A stretch of 64,000 nucleotides of DNA from positions 2,875,001-2,939,000 of the forward strand of contig JAIQDT010000027.1 of NCBI GenBank assembly GCA_021521415.1, read 5' to 3'. Position 1 is the stretch's first letter, and every line of letters starts with the position of its first letter. Below are positions 1-10,048 of this stretch, one piece after another. The notes beneath the pieces are model-generated. The model saw nothing but the letters and a program-made list of their open reading frames with translations, did not search any database and was not told where the DNA came from. Source of the stretch: Bidens hawaiensis (Eukaryota; Streptophyta; Magnoliopsida; Asterales; Asteraceae). The position numbers were made by a program, and so were the translations under genes.

Positions 1-26
1 CGTGTTTACTCTAGCCACTTGGTTCT

Positions 27-2037
27 TTGCATCCCGATTGCTCTAGATTTCTTGATGATGTCTACAATGTTCCAATGCTTGGTGATGAAACTACGTGTTT
101 TACTTCTAAAGATTTTTATCAGTACTCTCAAGAGGAAAAGAAGGCTTTAAAGATCGAGACTAAAGCATATTCAGCTCTTACTATGGCTTTACCCGATAAT
201 ATATTTCATCAAGTTGGGAGTATCAAGATCTGTGCTTCATTGTTTCAACACATTAAAATGAGAAGCATGGGAAACACAAAAGAGAGGAAGAAAGTAATGT
301 TAAAGTTCCAATTCTAAAAATTTAACTTACTAAAAAAAGAGACTGTGAGGAAATGCTTACTCGTTTTAATCACTTGATAGAAGATATGAATAAGTTAAAG
401 ATGGAACCTTCTGAATCTGACAAGATGGATACGATTAAGAATGCTTTACCAAGTTCATATTCAACATTTTTGATGGTGTTAAGGGAAAATAATTATTTCA
501 ATAAGGAAGATTTAACGGCTTCAAAATATATGCAAAAGATTGAAGCTAGAGAATATGATCTAAAGTGTCAGAAATCGTCATAAGAAATTCAAGATCCATC
601 CTTTTATGGAGGAAGCATGCCATTAAGTAGAACTACATCTCGAATCACTGCATTTCTTACTCAGAATGAAAATGAGGGATCATCAACTTATAGTGATCCT
701 AATGTATGCTTTATGGCATCTGGATTCACTGATAACTCTGGAGGTTCTGGAACATCCACAACAAATCACTTTTCTGCACCACCAAACGTGAACAAGAAAG
801 AAGCTGAACAAAATTTTGCTTTTTTATGTGCTTTCATGACTTTGTATGAGAATATGGTTGGTAGAAAAATTGCCACGAGTGATGAAGATTATGACCAAAT
901 CGATCCTAATGATTTGGAATGTATGGATCTTAGGTGGAACATGGCAACGATTGTGAGAAAAGTGAAAAAATTCATGCAATGAACTGGGAAAGATCTACCA
1001 TCTTTGAACAAGAGGGTTGGGGTTGATAAGTTAAAAGTCAAGTGCTATAATTGTCAAGAATTTGGCCATTTTGCCAAAGAGTGTGGTAAGCCAAAGAAAG
1101 AGTATAATGGACCGCGAAGCCAAGATAGAAGTTCTGTGAAAAAAGGTAATGATGCTGATAAACCTTCTGGTAGTAAACCTTCTGCTTCGGTATCACAAGC
1201 TCTGTTTTCTGCTGCTGATGGGAGTGACTGGACCCAAAGATTTTTATGCAACGATAATCAGAAAAACCTAAACTGGTAAAACCTGATCATGTTAATGCCC
1301 AATCATTTACTGAAAAACATCATGTTGAAAGTAACAAAGTTTTTATTGAAAATGTTGAGAATGTTATCATTGAGGATGTGTTTGAGCCTGAGGTTATACA
1401 CAAAGACCAAAACATTCCAAGTTCAAATCACATTCTATGTGAACCTCAAGAATTTGAGGAGGCGGTGTATGGCTCAAACACACCTTAAGTGAAAAAGGTG
1501 AAACCAGTTAAAGTTAAGGCTAAGTAATCCAAAAAGCCAAAGATTTCAGATCAGGATTTGATGCGTTTTGTCAATCCTATTGCTTCCAAGCCTTCTACTG
1601 GTTGCGTATTTAAGCTGAAGGGGATCAGAAAAGTGTGCACTAAGAAAGATATCCCACTTAATTTAATCAAGCCTGAATTGATTGAAAGTGTCTTTCACAA
1701 TGAAACTTCTAAGTTACAAGACCTTGAACATAAGTTTGTGAACACCAAGACATCAAATGTGATAGATCCTTTGATAAAAGCTAAACATCTGTTAAAATCT
1801 ACTAAGAAAGTTCAATTTGTCAAATCAAATGGAACTGACACCTTACAGAGTTTTTCAAACTGTGCAAACCTTGATTTCTACATGAATAAGAAATATGTGA
1901 CATTCTATAACTTGGACAAAGGTCCAATTGCTGGCATTTATCATCAACCTTCAGTTGCCCAAGTTTCTGCTAAACTGCCACGTGAACGTGTTGACGTGAG
2001 AACATGTTTTCTCTGTGGTGAACAAGGTCGACTATGA
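27..2037 (+). pseudogene. copia gag remnant (element A)
   Basis: This is capsid-type gag broken into several frames (27-317, 353-583, 617-982, 1004-1279, 1558-2037). The segments match the order seen in the better preserved gag of element C: an N-terminal UBN2-like alpha-helical part, an acidic DYDQIDPNDLE segment near 890-925 followed by a basic helix, then a CCHC zinc knuckle (CYNCQEFGHFAKEC) at about 1050-1085. Downstream is a second, incomplete knuckle (CFLCGEQG) at about 2008-2031, where the sequence jumps into the region after integrase. Gag would package element RNA in cytoplasmic particles. Frameshifts between segments rule out a working protein. Family assignment rests on the knuckle and the segment order. 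Confidence 0.75.
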
Positions 2038-2055
2038 TTGGATTTTCGACTATGA
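2028..2055 (+). repeat. 10-bp direct repeat at the protease-integrase deletion junction
   Basis: TCGACTATGA occurs at 2028-2037 and again at 2046-2055. The left copy ends the second gag zinc knuckle. The right copy starts a segment (D-Y-E-I-L-F-N-S-F) that aligns with the region after integrase in element C (D-Y-D-K-L-F-K-S-F). Protease and integrase, which should lie between, are absent. Short direct repeats at such a junction fit deletion by slippage or microhomology repair. Confidence 0.6.
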
Positions 2056-4056
2056 GATTTTATTTAACTCATTTACTCAAATAGTTGATCAAACTGATGA
2101 AGACTTGGTGCGTGCGTATTTAGAGGATCAATTCTTACCACCAAGATCTTCTGTTTCTAATAATAATGAAGCTCCATAAGATGATCTTCCTGATATATCT
2201 GATGTGATTTCTATCTCATCAGATGATGGTCATTTTAATGATTCCTCGGCTCCATTTCCTAAAATACATGAGATTGGTGAATCGTCTCATGATGCTGAGG
2301 AGAATCTAACTAATTTATCTGAAAATATTGTTGTGACATAGAATCCTACTCTTCGAATTCATACTTATCATCCACAAGACAACTTCATTGGTGATCTTCA
2401 TGTAGGTGTGCAAACACGTCATCAAGTTGCTATTTCAAATGATTCTAACATATTATGTGCGTATGCTGATATGCATTCATCGGGAATCATGAATATCGCA
2501 AAATACGCTTGCTTTCTATCCCAAGTAGAACCTACGAATGTTTGTATGGAACTTGAGGATCCATCTTACGTAGAAGCAATGAAAGAAGAGTTGCAACAGT
2601 TTAATCGATTGGGTGTGTGGGATCTCATTGACAAACCTGTTAGAGTTAAGAAACCAATTCCTCCGAAGTGGGTATTTAAATGCAAGAAAGACGATCGTGG
2701 TGTGATTGTATGAAACAAAGCAAGGTTAGTGGTTCCAGGATTTCATCAGCAAGAAGACATAGTTTACATGGAAGTATATGCTCCAGTTGCTCGATTAGAG
2801 GCTATACGAATATTTTTGGGTTATGTGGATTTTTAGAATTTTAAGGTTTATCAGATGCATGTAAAAAGTGTGTTTCTCAATGGGGAACTAGATGAAGAAG
2901 TTTTTGTTTTGCAGCCTCCTGGTTTTGAAGATCCAGATTATTCGGACCATGTTTACCATTTGAACAAAGCCCTGTATGGTCTACACCAAGCCTCAAGAGA
3001 ATAGTATGGCACACTTGCTGACCATATTACTGATAATGGCTTCAAGCGAGGAACTGTGGACTGCACTCTATTTTACAAGAATGTTGGTGATGATTTGCTC
3101 CTTGTCCAGATATATGTTGATGACATTATATTTGGATCAACTAATGACAAGCTGTGTAAGGAATTTGAGAAGTCAATGCAAACGAAGTTTAAAATGAGTT
3201 CGATGGGGGAGATGAATTTCTTTATAGGGTTGCAGGTTCATCCGTCTGATAAGGGAATCTACATTCATCGAACGAAATACGTGAACGATGTCTTGGGTCG
3301 ATTCAAGATAACTGCCAGAAAAATCCCTTCGACACCTCTTCCCGTGGGTCATTTTGTCACCGAAAAATTAGAGGATACCATAGATCCTACCATTTACCAA
3401 GTGATGATAAGTTTAGTAATGTATTTAACTAGTTCTCGGCCTGACATAATGTTTGCAGTTTGTTTGGGTGCTAGGTACCAATCAAGTCCCCGAGTGACTC
3501 ACCTGGCGGTTAAACGTATACTTCACTATCTGAGGGGTAATCCTGACACCGGGTTATGGTATCCCAAGGATGATAGATTTGTACTCACTGCGTTTTCGAT
3601 TCGGATTTTGGAGGATGCAAGATCAACTTTAAGTCGACCACAGCGGGTTGTCAATTCCAAGGAAGCCGGCATGTTTCCTGGCAATGTAAGAAGCAGACAA
3701 GGGTCTTTACTTCAACCGCAGAAGAAAAATACGTGGCAGCCTCAAATTGTTGTTTACTGGTTCTTTGGATCCAGCAACACTTGCGGGATTACGGTTTGAA
3801 GTTTCTTACTACTCCCATTTATATTGATAACTCTGCTGCTATAAGTATCACCAAAAATCCTGTGCAACATTCAAAGACTAAACATATCAAAATTCGATAT
3901 CATTTCATACGGGATTGCTTTGAAAAGAAATTAATTGATATTGAGAAGGTGCACATTGATTTCCAAATAGCCGATCTGTTTATCAAGGCATTTGGTAAAA
4001 CACGTTTTAACTCTCTGCTTGGTCTAAATGTATTAAAACTCTTGCTGATATCCTAA
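2056..4056 (+). pseudogene. copia RT and RNase H remnant (element A)
   Basis: The start of RT is seen at 2540-2720 (V-EAMKEELQQF, WVFKCKKDDRG). The core is seen at 2740-3240, with [24 protein letters not shown] and the catalytic [11 protein letters not shown] box. The tail is at 3240-3560 (FFIGLQV, YLTSSRPDI). RNase H follows in a shifted frame and ends with YIDNSAA, the HxKTKHI-type box and a final stop at 4054-4056. Defects: in-frame stops at about 2711, 2835 and 3002; the first catalytic Asp of RT is replaced (MHVKS where relatives have LDVKS or HDVKS); and a one-base loss near 3595 breaks RNase H. It cannot encode active enzyme. Confidence 0.85.
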
Positions 4057-4129
4057 AACAAGGATAGTTATCTTTATCTTTATTTCGTTTTTGTTTATTT
4101 TCTTTCATTTACTTTTATGTTTTGGGGTT

Positions 4130-4430
4130 TGGGGTGAAAATGAAAAATACAAAAACAGTGTGATTTCGTTTGTTTAAGAAAAACCAAAAACATTAAAAAA
4201 ATCTTGAAAAAAACAAAAATATTGTGATTTTTGTTTAAAATATTTTGAAAAATTCAAAAACATTGAAAAATTTGAAAAATCAAAAATATTGTGATTTTTG
4301 TTTAAAATATTATGAAAAATACAAAAACATTGAAAAATTGAAAATTCAAAAATATTGTGCTTTTGGTTTGTATAGAAAATACCGAAAAGACAAACAGATT
4401 GTGTTTTTTATTGTACAGAGAAAAATCAAA
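4130..4430 (+). repeat. AT-rich imperfect tandem repeat after the first RNase H end
   Basis: About four degenerate units of roughly 70-75 bp are present, each built from an AAAACATTGAAAAAT-like part and a CAAAAATATTGTGATTTTTG-like part. The tract separates the first RT/RNase H copy from the duplicated fragment. It has no counterpart in the spacer of element C, so it probably belongs to the parent that supplied the RT of element A. Confidence 0.6.
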
Positions 4431-4432
4431 AA

Positions 4433-4819
4433 GAGGATACCATTGATCCTACCCTTTACCAAGTGACGATAGGTTCAGTAATGTATTTAACTAGTTCTCG
4501 GCCTGACATAATATTTGCAGTTTGTTTGTGTGCTAGGTACGAATCAAGTCCCCGAGTGACTCACCTGGCGGCGGTTAAACGTATACTTCACTATCTGAGG
4601 GGTAATCCTGACACCGGGTTATGGTATCCCAAGGATGATAGATTTGTACTCACTGCGTTTCCGATTCGGATTTTGGAGGATTCAAGATCAACTTTAAGTC
4701 GACCACAGCGGGATGTCAATTCCAAGGAAGCCGACATGTTTCCTGGCAATGTAAGAAGCAGACAAGGGTCTCTACTTCAACCGCATAAGAAAAATACGTG
4801 GCAGCCTCAAATTGTTGTT
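4433..4819 (+). pseudogene. duplicated RT/RNase H fragment of element A
   Basis: This is a near copy of 3371-3754, beginning at GAGGATACCAT and ending at CAAATTGTTGTT. It encodes the end of RT (YLTSSRPDIIFAVCLCARY) and the start of RNase H. Both copies carry the same frameshift in RNase H just before the DSDFGGC-like box, so the break is older than the duplication. The second copy has a 3-bp gain (GGCGGCGG) and a few substitutions. It then joins directly to spacer sequence at 4821 that matches element C at 27554. Confidence 0.85.
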
Positions 4820-4820
4820 C

Positions 4821-5680
4821 ACAGTCATTGTATGTTACGGTAGCTTTTTATGCTGCGTAAAAGTTAAAGTGATACTAACTAAATCTTCTCGATTTAAAGA
4901 GAAGACACAATAAGAGGTGTGTATGTCTCCATATACATCTTTCCGAATGATAGGCAGAAAAGCGATTACCCAGTCATACACGAGTTCGTGAGTGTTCTGA
5001 TTCCCTAGAAGATAGTGTGTCAAGTACCTGCAGTGATCCAAATTCGGGACTTGCAGTAGTCTACTGTTTGAAGCTGTGTAATCCTTTAAAAAAATAAAAA
5101 AAATAATAATAATTGATGATGTTAAGCCGTCTAAAGCCTATTATGTTATACCTATCAATCAAGAGGCAAGAAAGAGAACGGAATGAAGACTCTAAAGATC
5201 AGATGTACTCACTGTTTAATCAGACACTACGAGTCGATGTCAACTCGGGGTGATTTGGGGAAAACCAAATACGCTTTGAGAATAGATAGGAGACATCACT
5301 TCTCTGATGTGTTGTCAATTTAAATTTTTAGCTTAATTGAACCTAATCCGTATCACAGAAGCGATGAAAACCATACTAAGTAGTTTACCTGCTTACAACC
5401 TGTTTGTTTAAGTCATAATACCGCCGAACATAGATCTATGTGACAGTCACTTAACTAGTATGATTCCTGTTCAGATCTTTTCTAAAACTTGCTAGTCCCT
5501 GTCAATACTGAAATTTGATCCCGTGTACTTAATTACTAAAATTTTCTTGCATATTTGGTTTTATGGTTGAAAAATTGGTTACTTGGTCTTTGATCGTGAC
5601 ATTTAAATCGTTAAAGGGTGTTTTAGAAGACAATCGTATAATGTTCAATTCTATAAGGGACTGATATGTAAATTTCCATA
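4821..5680 (+). other. conserved non-coding spacer after pol (element A)
   Basis: No supported coding region is present. The sequence is closely related to 27554-28400 of element C. Scattered blocks also match 39522-40170 of the otherwise diverged element B: ACAGTCATTG at the start, GAATGATAGGCA near 4946, CTTTGAGAATAGATA near 5273, ACCTGCTTACAACCTGT near 5388 and GAAATTTGATC near 5510. Conservation of untranslated sequence in three copies from two families suggests a role in the RNA rather than in a protein. Confidence 0.7.
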
Positions 5681-5684
5681 TTAA

Positions 5685-6420
5685 GCGAAGTTGCTTAACA
5701 GGCGAAGTTAAGGTGTAAGCGAAGTTAACCCTAACTTCGCCTGTATAACTCAAACATATATTAAGGTCAACTCAGTCAAACCCTTTCATATTCTTATAAA
5801 CAGGCGAACTTATACTCTAATCAACCTCGGCGAAGTTAACTCTCGAATCAAAACTAGTTGTTTATCTCCGTTTTTAATCCGTGTTAAGGTGTGTTGGGTC
5901 GAGAGACTTATATTTTGTGTCAATGTCGTTTTATCAGATGTCGTTTTGGTCCAATTTGAGACCTCGTTCATTCAAACTTTAAACACCCACTTTTCAAGCT
6001 TGTTTTAACGTGTTCGTAACCAACTTGATCGTCTAGATCTCGTTAATTACATGTTTTTATTGTCCACAATCACCAAATTCACCAAACAAGCATCGAGTGG
6101 CCTTCTAAACCTTTGCCGTTTCAGTTCAGGCGAAGTTATCGTTTAGGCGAAGTTGTTCTCAACTTCGCCTAAGGCTTAACTTCGCCTACTGCTTTAACTT
6201 TTAATTAATCAGGGGCGAAGTTATGGTTAGGCGAAGTTATCCTTAACTTCGCCTTAGGTTTAACTTCGCCTGATGCTTTAAATATTATTTAAAAGTTAAT
6301 CTGTTGTCAAGCGAAGTTATTGTATAGGCGAAGTTGTGCTCAACTTCGCCCTATGTCTAACTTCGCCTGCACACTAAAGTTTATCTTAACTTCGCTCATG
6401 GTAATAGGCGAAGTTATGAT
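5685..6420 (+). repeat. cluster of about 19 GCGAAGTT motifs in both orientations (element A)
   Basis: GCGAAGTT, or its complement AACTTCGC, occurs about 19 times, usually inside AGGCGAAGTTA. Between about 6127 and 6370 the copies form three successive modules of roughly 90 bp. Each module has two forward copies followed by two reverse copies, so each can fold as two nested stems (forward1-forward2-reverse2-reverse1). The region lies between pol and the aORF and contains no supported ORF. Similar clusters occur in the leader (20937-21190), LTR and spacer (28400-29150) of element C. Confidence 0.9.
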
Positions 6421-6439
6421 CTACTTTGACGATTTTCTA

Positions 6440-6461
6440 ACTTAGTCCGTTTGTTATGCAG
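6440..6461 (+). promoter_or_regulatory. candidate 3' splice acceptor before the aORF (element A)
   Basis: A pyrimidine-rich tract ending TTGTTATGCAG sits two bases before the aORF start codon (AG|ATATGG). The same AG|ATATGG arrangement is found at 29189, 46323 and, on the minus strand, 58566. An acceptor here would let a spliced subgenomic RNA express the aORF. The matching donor was not identified. Confidence 0.45.
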
Positions 6462-6463
6462 AT

Positions 6464-7553
6464 ATGGCAGCTGTAGCAAGAGCCGGTGGTGCTGGTGGTG
6501 ACGAAGGTGGTGATAACAACCGTCAGTTCTTTCCGGGGCACAATATGTACATAACACTGGACCCGGATGCTAGAGGTGTGGAGGATTATCGCGAGATCAT
6601 CACTTTTCTTATTCGCTCGCGTGTCTTCCATGCTATTACTACAACTCTGCCCATTTCTCTGCCGAACATAAAAGACTTCTGGCAGACGGTTGAATACGAT
6701 TGTAGAGTCGAGCCGCCAGTCATGCGCGCCACAGTTAACAATCAAGTGGAGCAGTTCTCTTCTGAGCAGATAAGGGTTGCCTTGCAGTTCGGGAACGAAA
6801 CGAGAGATGATCCTACTGACTTTGTTGCTCCATTCAGAGATGGTGCATTTTTAAAAATGGGCTATTCTGGTCCATTGGGTGACACTCAGAGGCGCAAGGG
6901 ATTTTTGTTGGACCAGTGGCGCTTTCTAATGCATGTGATGATCGTATGCATGTCGGGTCGTAAGGCTGGAACGGACGGTATGGGTGCCACGATGCAGTCG
7001 GCAATGACAGCACTGACTTACAACAAGCGATACAGCTTCAGTCAGATGTTGTTTTATGAGATCGACTGTCAGAGACGAGCAGTGGCGCGAGAAAGATTCT
7101 TGATGTATCCAAGATTTTTACAAATGATCTTGAAACATGTAGCTCCTACGCTACCTCAGAGCCGACCGATTCGTTATGTAGAGAGTGTCAGCAAGAGAAT
7201 ATTTGCACAATGCAGAGCGTCGAGTGCTCGAAGTAAACCAGAGCTTCGTCCACGACATACTCCACTATTTGGTTATTTGATCAACCCAGCGTATGTTGCT
7301 CCTCGTGGGGACGAGTTTCGGGATCCGGCACCGCAACAGGCTGTTGCTTCCCAACCACCTCTTGTGGTAGAGCAAGCACTACCTGCTGCTCCTGTTGTGG
7401 CACCGGAGGAACACGTAGACCTTGAAGCTGCATTTGGTGGCCAAGGATTTTTTGACATGGAACGAGTTGATTCTGAGGAAGAGGTTCAGGTCACAGTTGC
7501 ACAGGTTTCTAGTATGGATGTGCCGTTGGTAGCTACGTCGGTAGCTACGTCAA
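6464..7553 (+). pseudogene. additional ORF (aORF) after copia pol, N-terminal part only (element A)
   Basis: This is an open frame of about 360 residues, in the same position as the env-like ORF of some large copia elements. The start follows a Gly-rich stretch (GGAGGDEGGD). The main globular part has recognisable blocks: GHNMYITLDPDA near residue 26, ITFLIRS, SGRKAGTD near 166, and FLMYPRFLQMIL near 210. These blocks recur in diverged form in element B at 46505-47134 (NFSKMIFDGM, FLAYPRFLQIIF). I see no signal peptide or membrane segment, so envelope function is not supported. Relative to element C the frame is undamaged up to about 7551, where it runs into unrelated AT-rich DNA; the C-terminal two thirds are missing. 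Function unknown. Confidence 0.75.
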
Positions 7554-7599
7554 TTTATTTAAATATTCTCTATATTCATTTATATACACCTATAATTAT

Positions 7600-8800
7600 T
7601 TTAGGGAAAACTCCGAAAATGTCCCTTCTACAAAAAGAGATCCCGAATATGTCCCCCTAATTCGAGTTTTTGGATTTGTTTCGAAGCTATCCCATCAGCG
7701 ATAACATGTTTGATAATCGAGTCGATGGGTTACTGATCCAATAATAACCCGTCGCCGACGACATATTTTCGAACATAATCCATCACCGACGACATGTTTC
7801 CAAACATAACCCGTCGGCGGCGACATGTTTTAAACGATAATATGTCACCAACAACATGTTTCCAAACATTAAAAACAAAAAACAAGTACAATAACATTAA
7901 ACATTCAAAAGATAAAGTTACATTCAATCTAACGGGGCAACTTCATAGATCAGTAACAAAGGTTTAAAAGGGTTAAAATTAGGTCACTCAACTTTAAAAA
8001 GTGTTCCAATTAAATCACTCAATTTTCATATTTTATTAAATTAAAGGTTTTAACAAGTTTTTTTTAGCGTTTTTCTTATTTGTTTCACATAGGAAATCTT
8101 TTTATCATTTTTTTATGTTGACTTTCAGTGGCGACGTGAGTTTTATTTTTTATTTATGAATTTTAAAATAATTAACTTTTTCAATCTATTTTAAATATAA
8201 CTACATATATTGAAATTTCCGACCCCCACATCTTATCCTCCATTTCTTTCTTGACGTACAAAAAAATCACTGAGACTCGATTTGAAGATTTAGTGACCCA
8301 ATTTGAGAAAAATATGCATGAGTGACCTAATTGGAACCCTTTTGAAAGTTGGTTACTATTCTATGAGCTATTCCCCAATCTAAAATTTGTTGATATCAAA
8401 AGTAAGAACATTGTTCGGAGCTTGAGTTGTGAAGCATGTTGTATGATCACCAAACGTGTTTACATTGGCTCGTGTATTAGCTTTTCAGACCTTCGGAGGA
8501 CGAGGGACTTTTATGTTTGGATACATGTCGTTGGGGACGTGTCATGTTTGAAAACATACCATTAACAGTGTGTTATCTTTGGAAAAATGTCGTTGGCGAC
8601 GTGTTATTTTTGGAAACATGTTATGGGTGACTGGTAATGATTGGATTAGTAACACATCATATCTGGATAGCTTCAGGACAAATCTAGAATTTCGGTTACC
8701 AAACACGTCGTCGTCAACTGGATAGCTTCAGGACAAATCTAGAATTTCAAGACATATCTGGAATCTCTTTCTATATAAAATAAAAATGTACATTCTATAG
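7600..8800. mobile_element. long-inverted-repeat (foldback/MULE-like) element
   Basis: The left arm (about 7627-7870) and right arm (about 8470-8780) are imperfect reverse complements over roughly 250 bp. For example, AAGAGATCCCGAATATGTC on the left pairs with the complement of GACATATCTGGAATCTCTT on the right, and GAAGCTATCC pairs with GGATAGCTTC. Inside each arm are repeated units of about 35 bp containing CGACGACATGTTT. There is no transposase ORF. Exact ends and a target duplication could not be fixed. It sits where the aORF of element A stops. Whether it is a Mutator-type non-autonomous element or another foldback class is open. Confidence 0.65.
7964..8360. repeat. smaller inverted-repeat insert inside the foldback element
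   Basis: AATTAGGTCACTCAACTTT near 7977 and AGTGACCTAATTGGAACCC near 8321 are inverted relatives, with more matching sequence on each side. The roughly 400-bp unit lies in the loop of the larger foldback, so it is either a nested MITE or the inner part of the same element. Confidence 0.5.
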
Positions 8801-9036
8801 AAAGAAATTCAAAACATGAACTTACCTAGCATCATGGACGAAATTCGAACCAGCCGGTGCATTCTCCGTCGCCGGGAACCATTTCTGGCCGTCTGAACTC
8901 GGAAATGTTCAGTTTCTTCCTAAGGTTAAATCCGGTAGAATAATATGTCTCCGGCGAGGTGAAAAGGTGGTGATGGAAGTTTGGTATATTGCCGATTGAC
9001 GAAAGCCAGTGTTTATGGTGATGTTTTGCTATGGCT
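8801..9036. other. unassigned segment between foldback element and copia B
   Basis: This is moderately GC-rich DNA (for example CCGTCGCCGGGAACC near 8868) unlike either neighbour. It has no ORF of note and no repeat partner elsewhere in the window. It may be a captured gene fragment or old flank; I cannot tell. Confidence 0.3.
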
Positions 9037-9703
9037 GATCTTATCGGGAAAGTCTGCTATGGTCAAGAAGATTGAAGTCAGCTATGTGAGTATTTTCTAA
9101 GGAAAATACTCTAAGTAAAGTCTACCCGGAGAACTGTTCACCAGCACACTTCAAGGTTACCAGGTCTACTCGTAAAAGACAAAAGGCACAATGCCTACTA
9201 GGAGAAGAAAAATGACACAAAGTCTACCGGAAGACCTTTTTTTACACTAAGTATAATTTTGAATATGTAATTTGATTATGTACCTATCATCAGGGTTTCT
9301 AGAATTCAGGACAACTGTCAGGTGGTGGCAGCCCTATAAATAGAATAATTTAGGGCACGCCTACCACGGACTTTGGCCACTTTACACTTTTCAGACAAAA
9401 ACAAATATTTCTGATTTGAGTGTGCCGGCTGTCCTAGGATTCTACGTATAAACATTCCAAACAAGAAACCTAATTGATTTTACATTTGTATGAACCTTTA
9501 TATATACGAAAATCTTTTGAGTGATTGTTTGTGTTTGTTACAATTAAGATCCTTAAGCAACAATTCTGTTTGTTTCTGATTCCGCCGTTAACAAAAAGCT
9601 AATCTTACCAAAAATAGCAACGTCACTAACCTTCTTTTCGACACATTTATTGTGTGGGTTGTGACATTTATTGTGAGTTTGAGTGATTAATACGGGACCG
9701 ACA
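9037..9703 (+). repeat. 5' LTR of element B, first ~480 bp missing
   Basis: Aligns with 51750-52419 of the 3' LTR and ends GGGACCGACA directly before the primer site. A TATA box (TATAAATA) is at 9335-9342. The homologous 3' LTR is 1154 bp, so about 484 bp of U3 have been lost at the 9037 boundary. Confidence 0.85.
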
Positions 9704-9705
9704 AG

Positions 9706-9717
9706 TGGTATCAGAGC
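9706..9717 (+). other. primer binding site of element B (initiator Met tRNA type)
   Basis: TGGTATCAGAGC lies 2 bp after the 5' LTR end. It is the standard complement of the 3' end of plant initiator methionine tRNA, used to prime minus-strand DNA synthesis. Confidence 0.9.
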
Positions 9718-10048
9718 TTGTTTGTTGCTGTTTGGGTGAAGATCTGTTGCTTTTTGTTGAATATTTGAAGATGAAGAATAACGTGAGCTGAGTACTGTTC
9801 CATTGAATACTGACGTCAGCAGCTCTGTTTTTCCTTTATTGTTCAAGATCTGCAAATTTGGGTTACTTCTTTTTCTTGTGTTAGTTAAAGTCTGAATTTT
9901 TATCGTTAGATCTTGCTCCAAATCGAATCAGATACATCAAATCTGAAGAGATTCTTCTCAGATCTGATTAATTTTTCAACTATGATTTTTAATCTGTTTA
10001 AGCTTTTCTCTGTTTTCTTTAAAATCGTTTTACAAAAACAGCAAAAAT

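Larger units (their letters stand above)
1..7553 (+). mobile_element. Copia element A, defective and chimeric (left end outside window)
   Basis: This is a Ty1/copia-type element read left to right: gag remnants, RT, RNase H, a long non-coding spacer and the start of an additional ORF (aORF). Its 5' LTR lies outside the window, and the 3' part is lost at about 7553, just before a foldback element. Protease and integrase are missing. Part of RT/RNase H occurs twice (3371-3754 and 4433-4819). From 4821 to 7553 the sequence is closely related to 27554-30270 of element C, whereas its gag and RT are clearly different from those of C. Element A is therefore probably a recombinant of two copia subfamilies. 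Every coding part carries stops or frameshifts, so it is non-autonomous. Confidence 0.85.
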
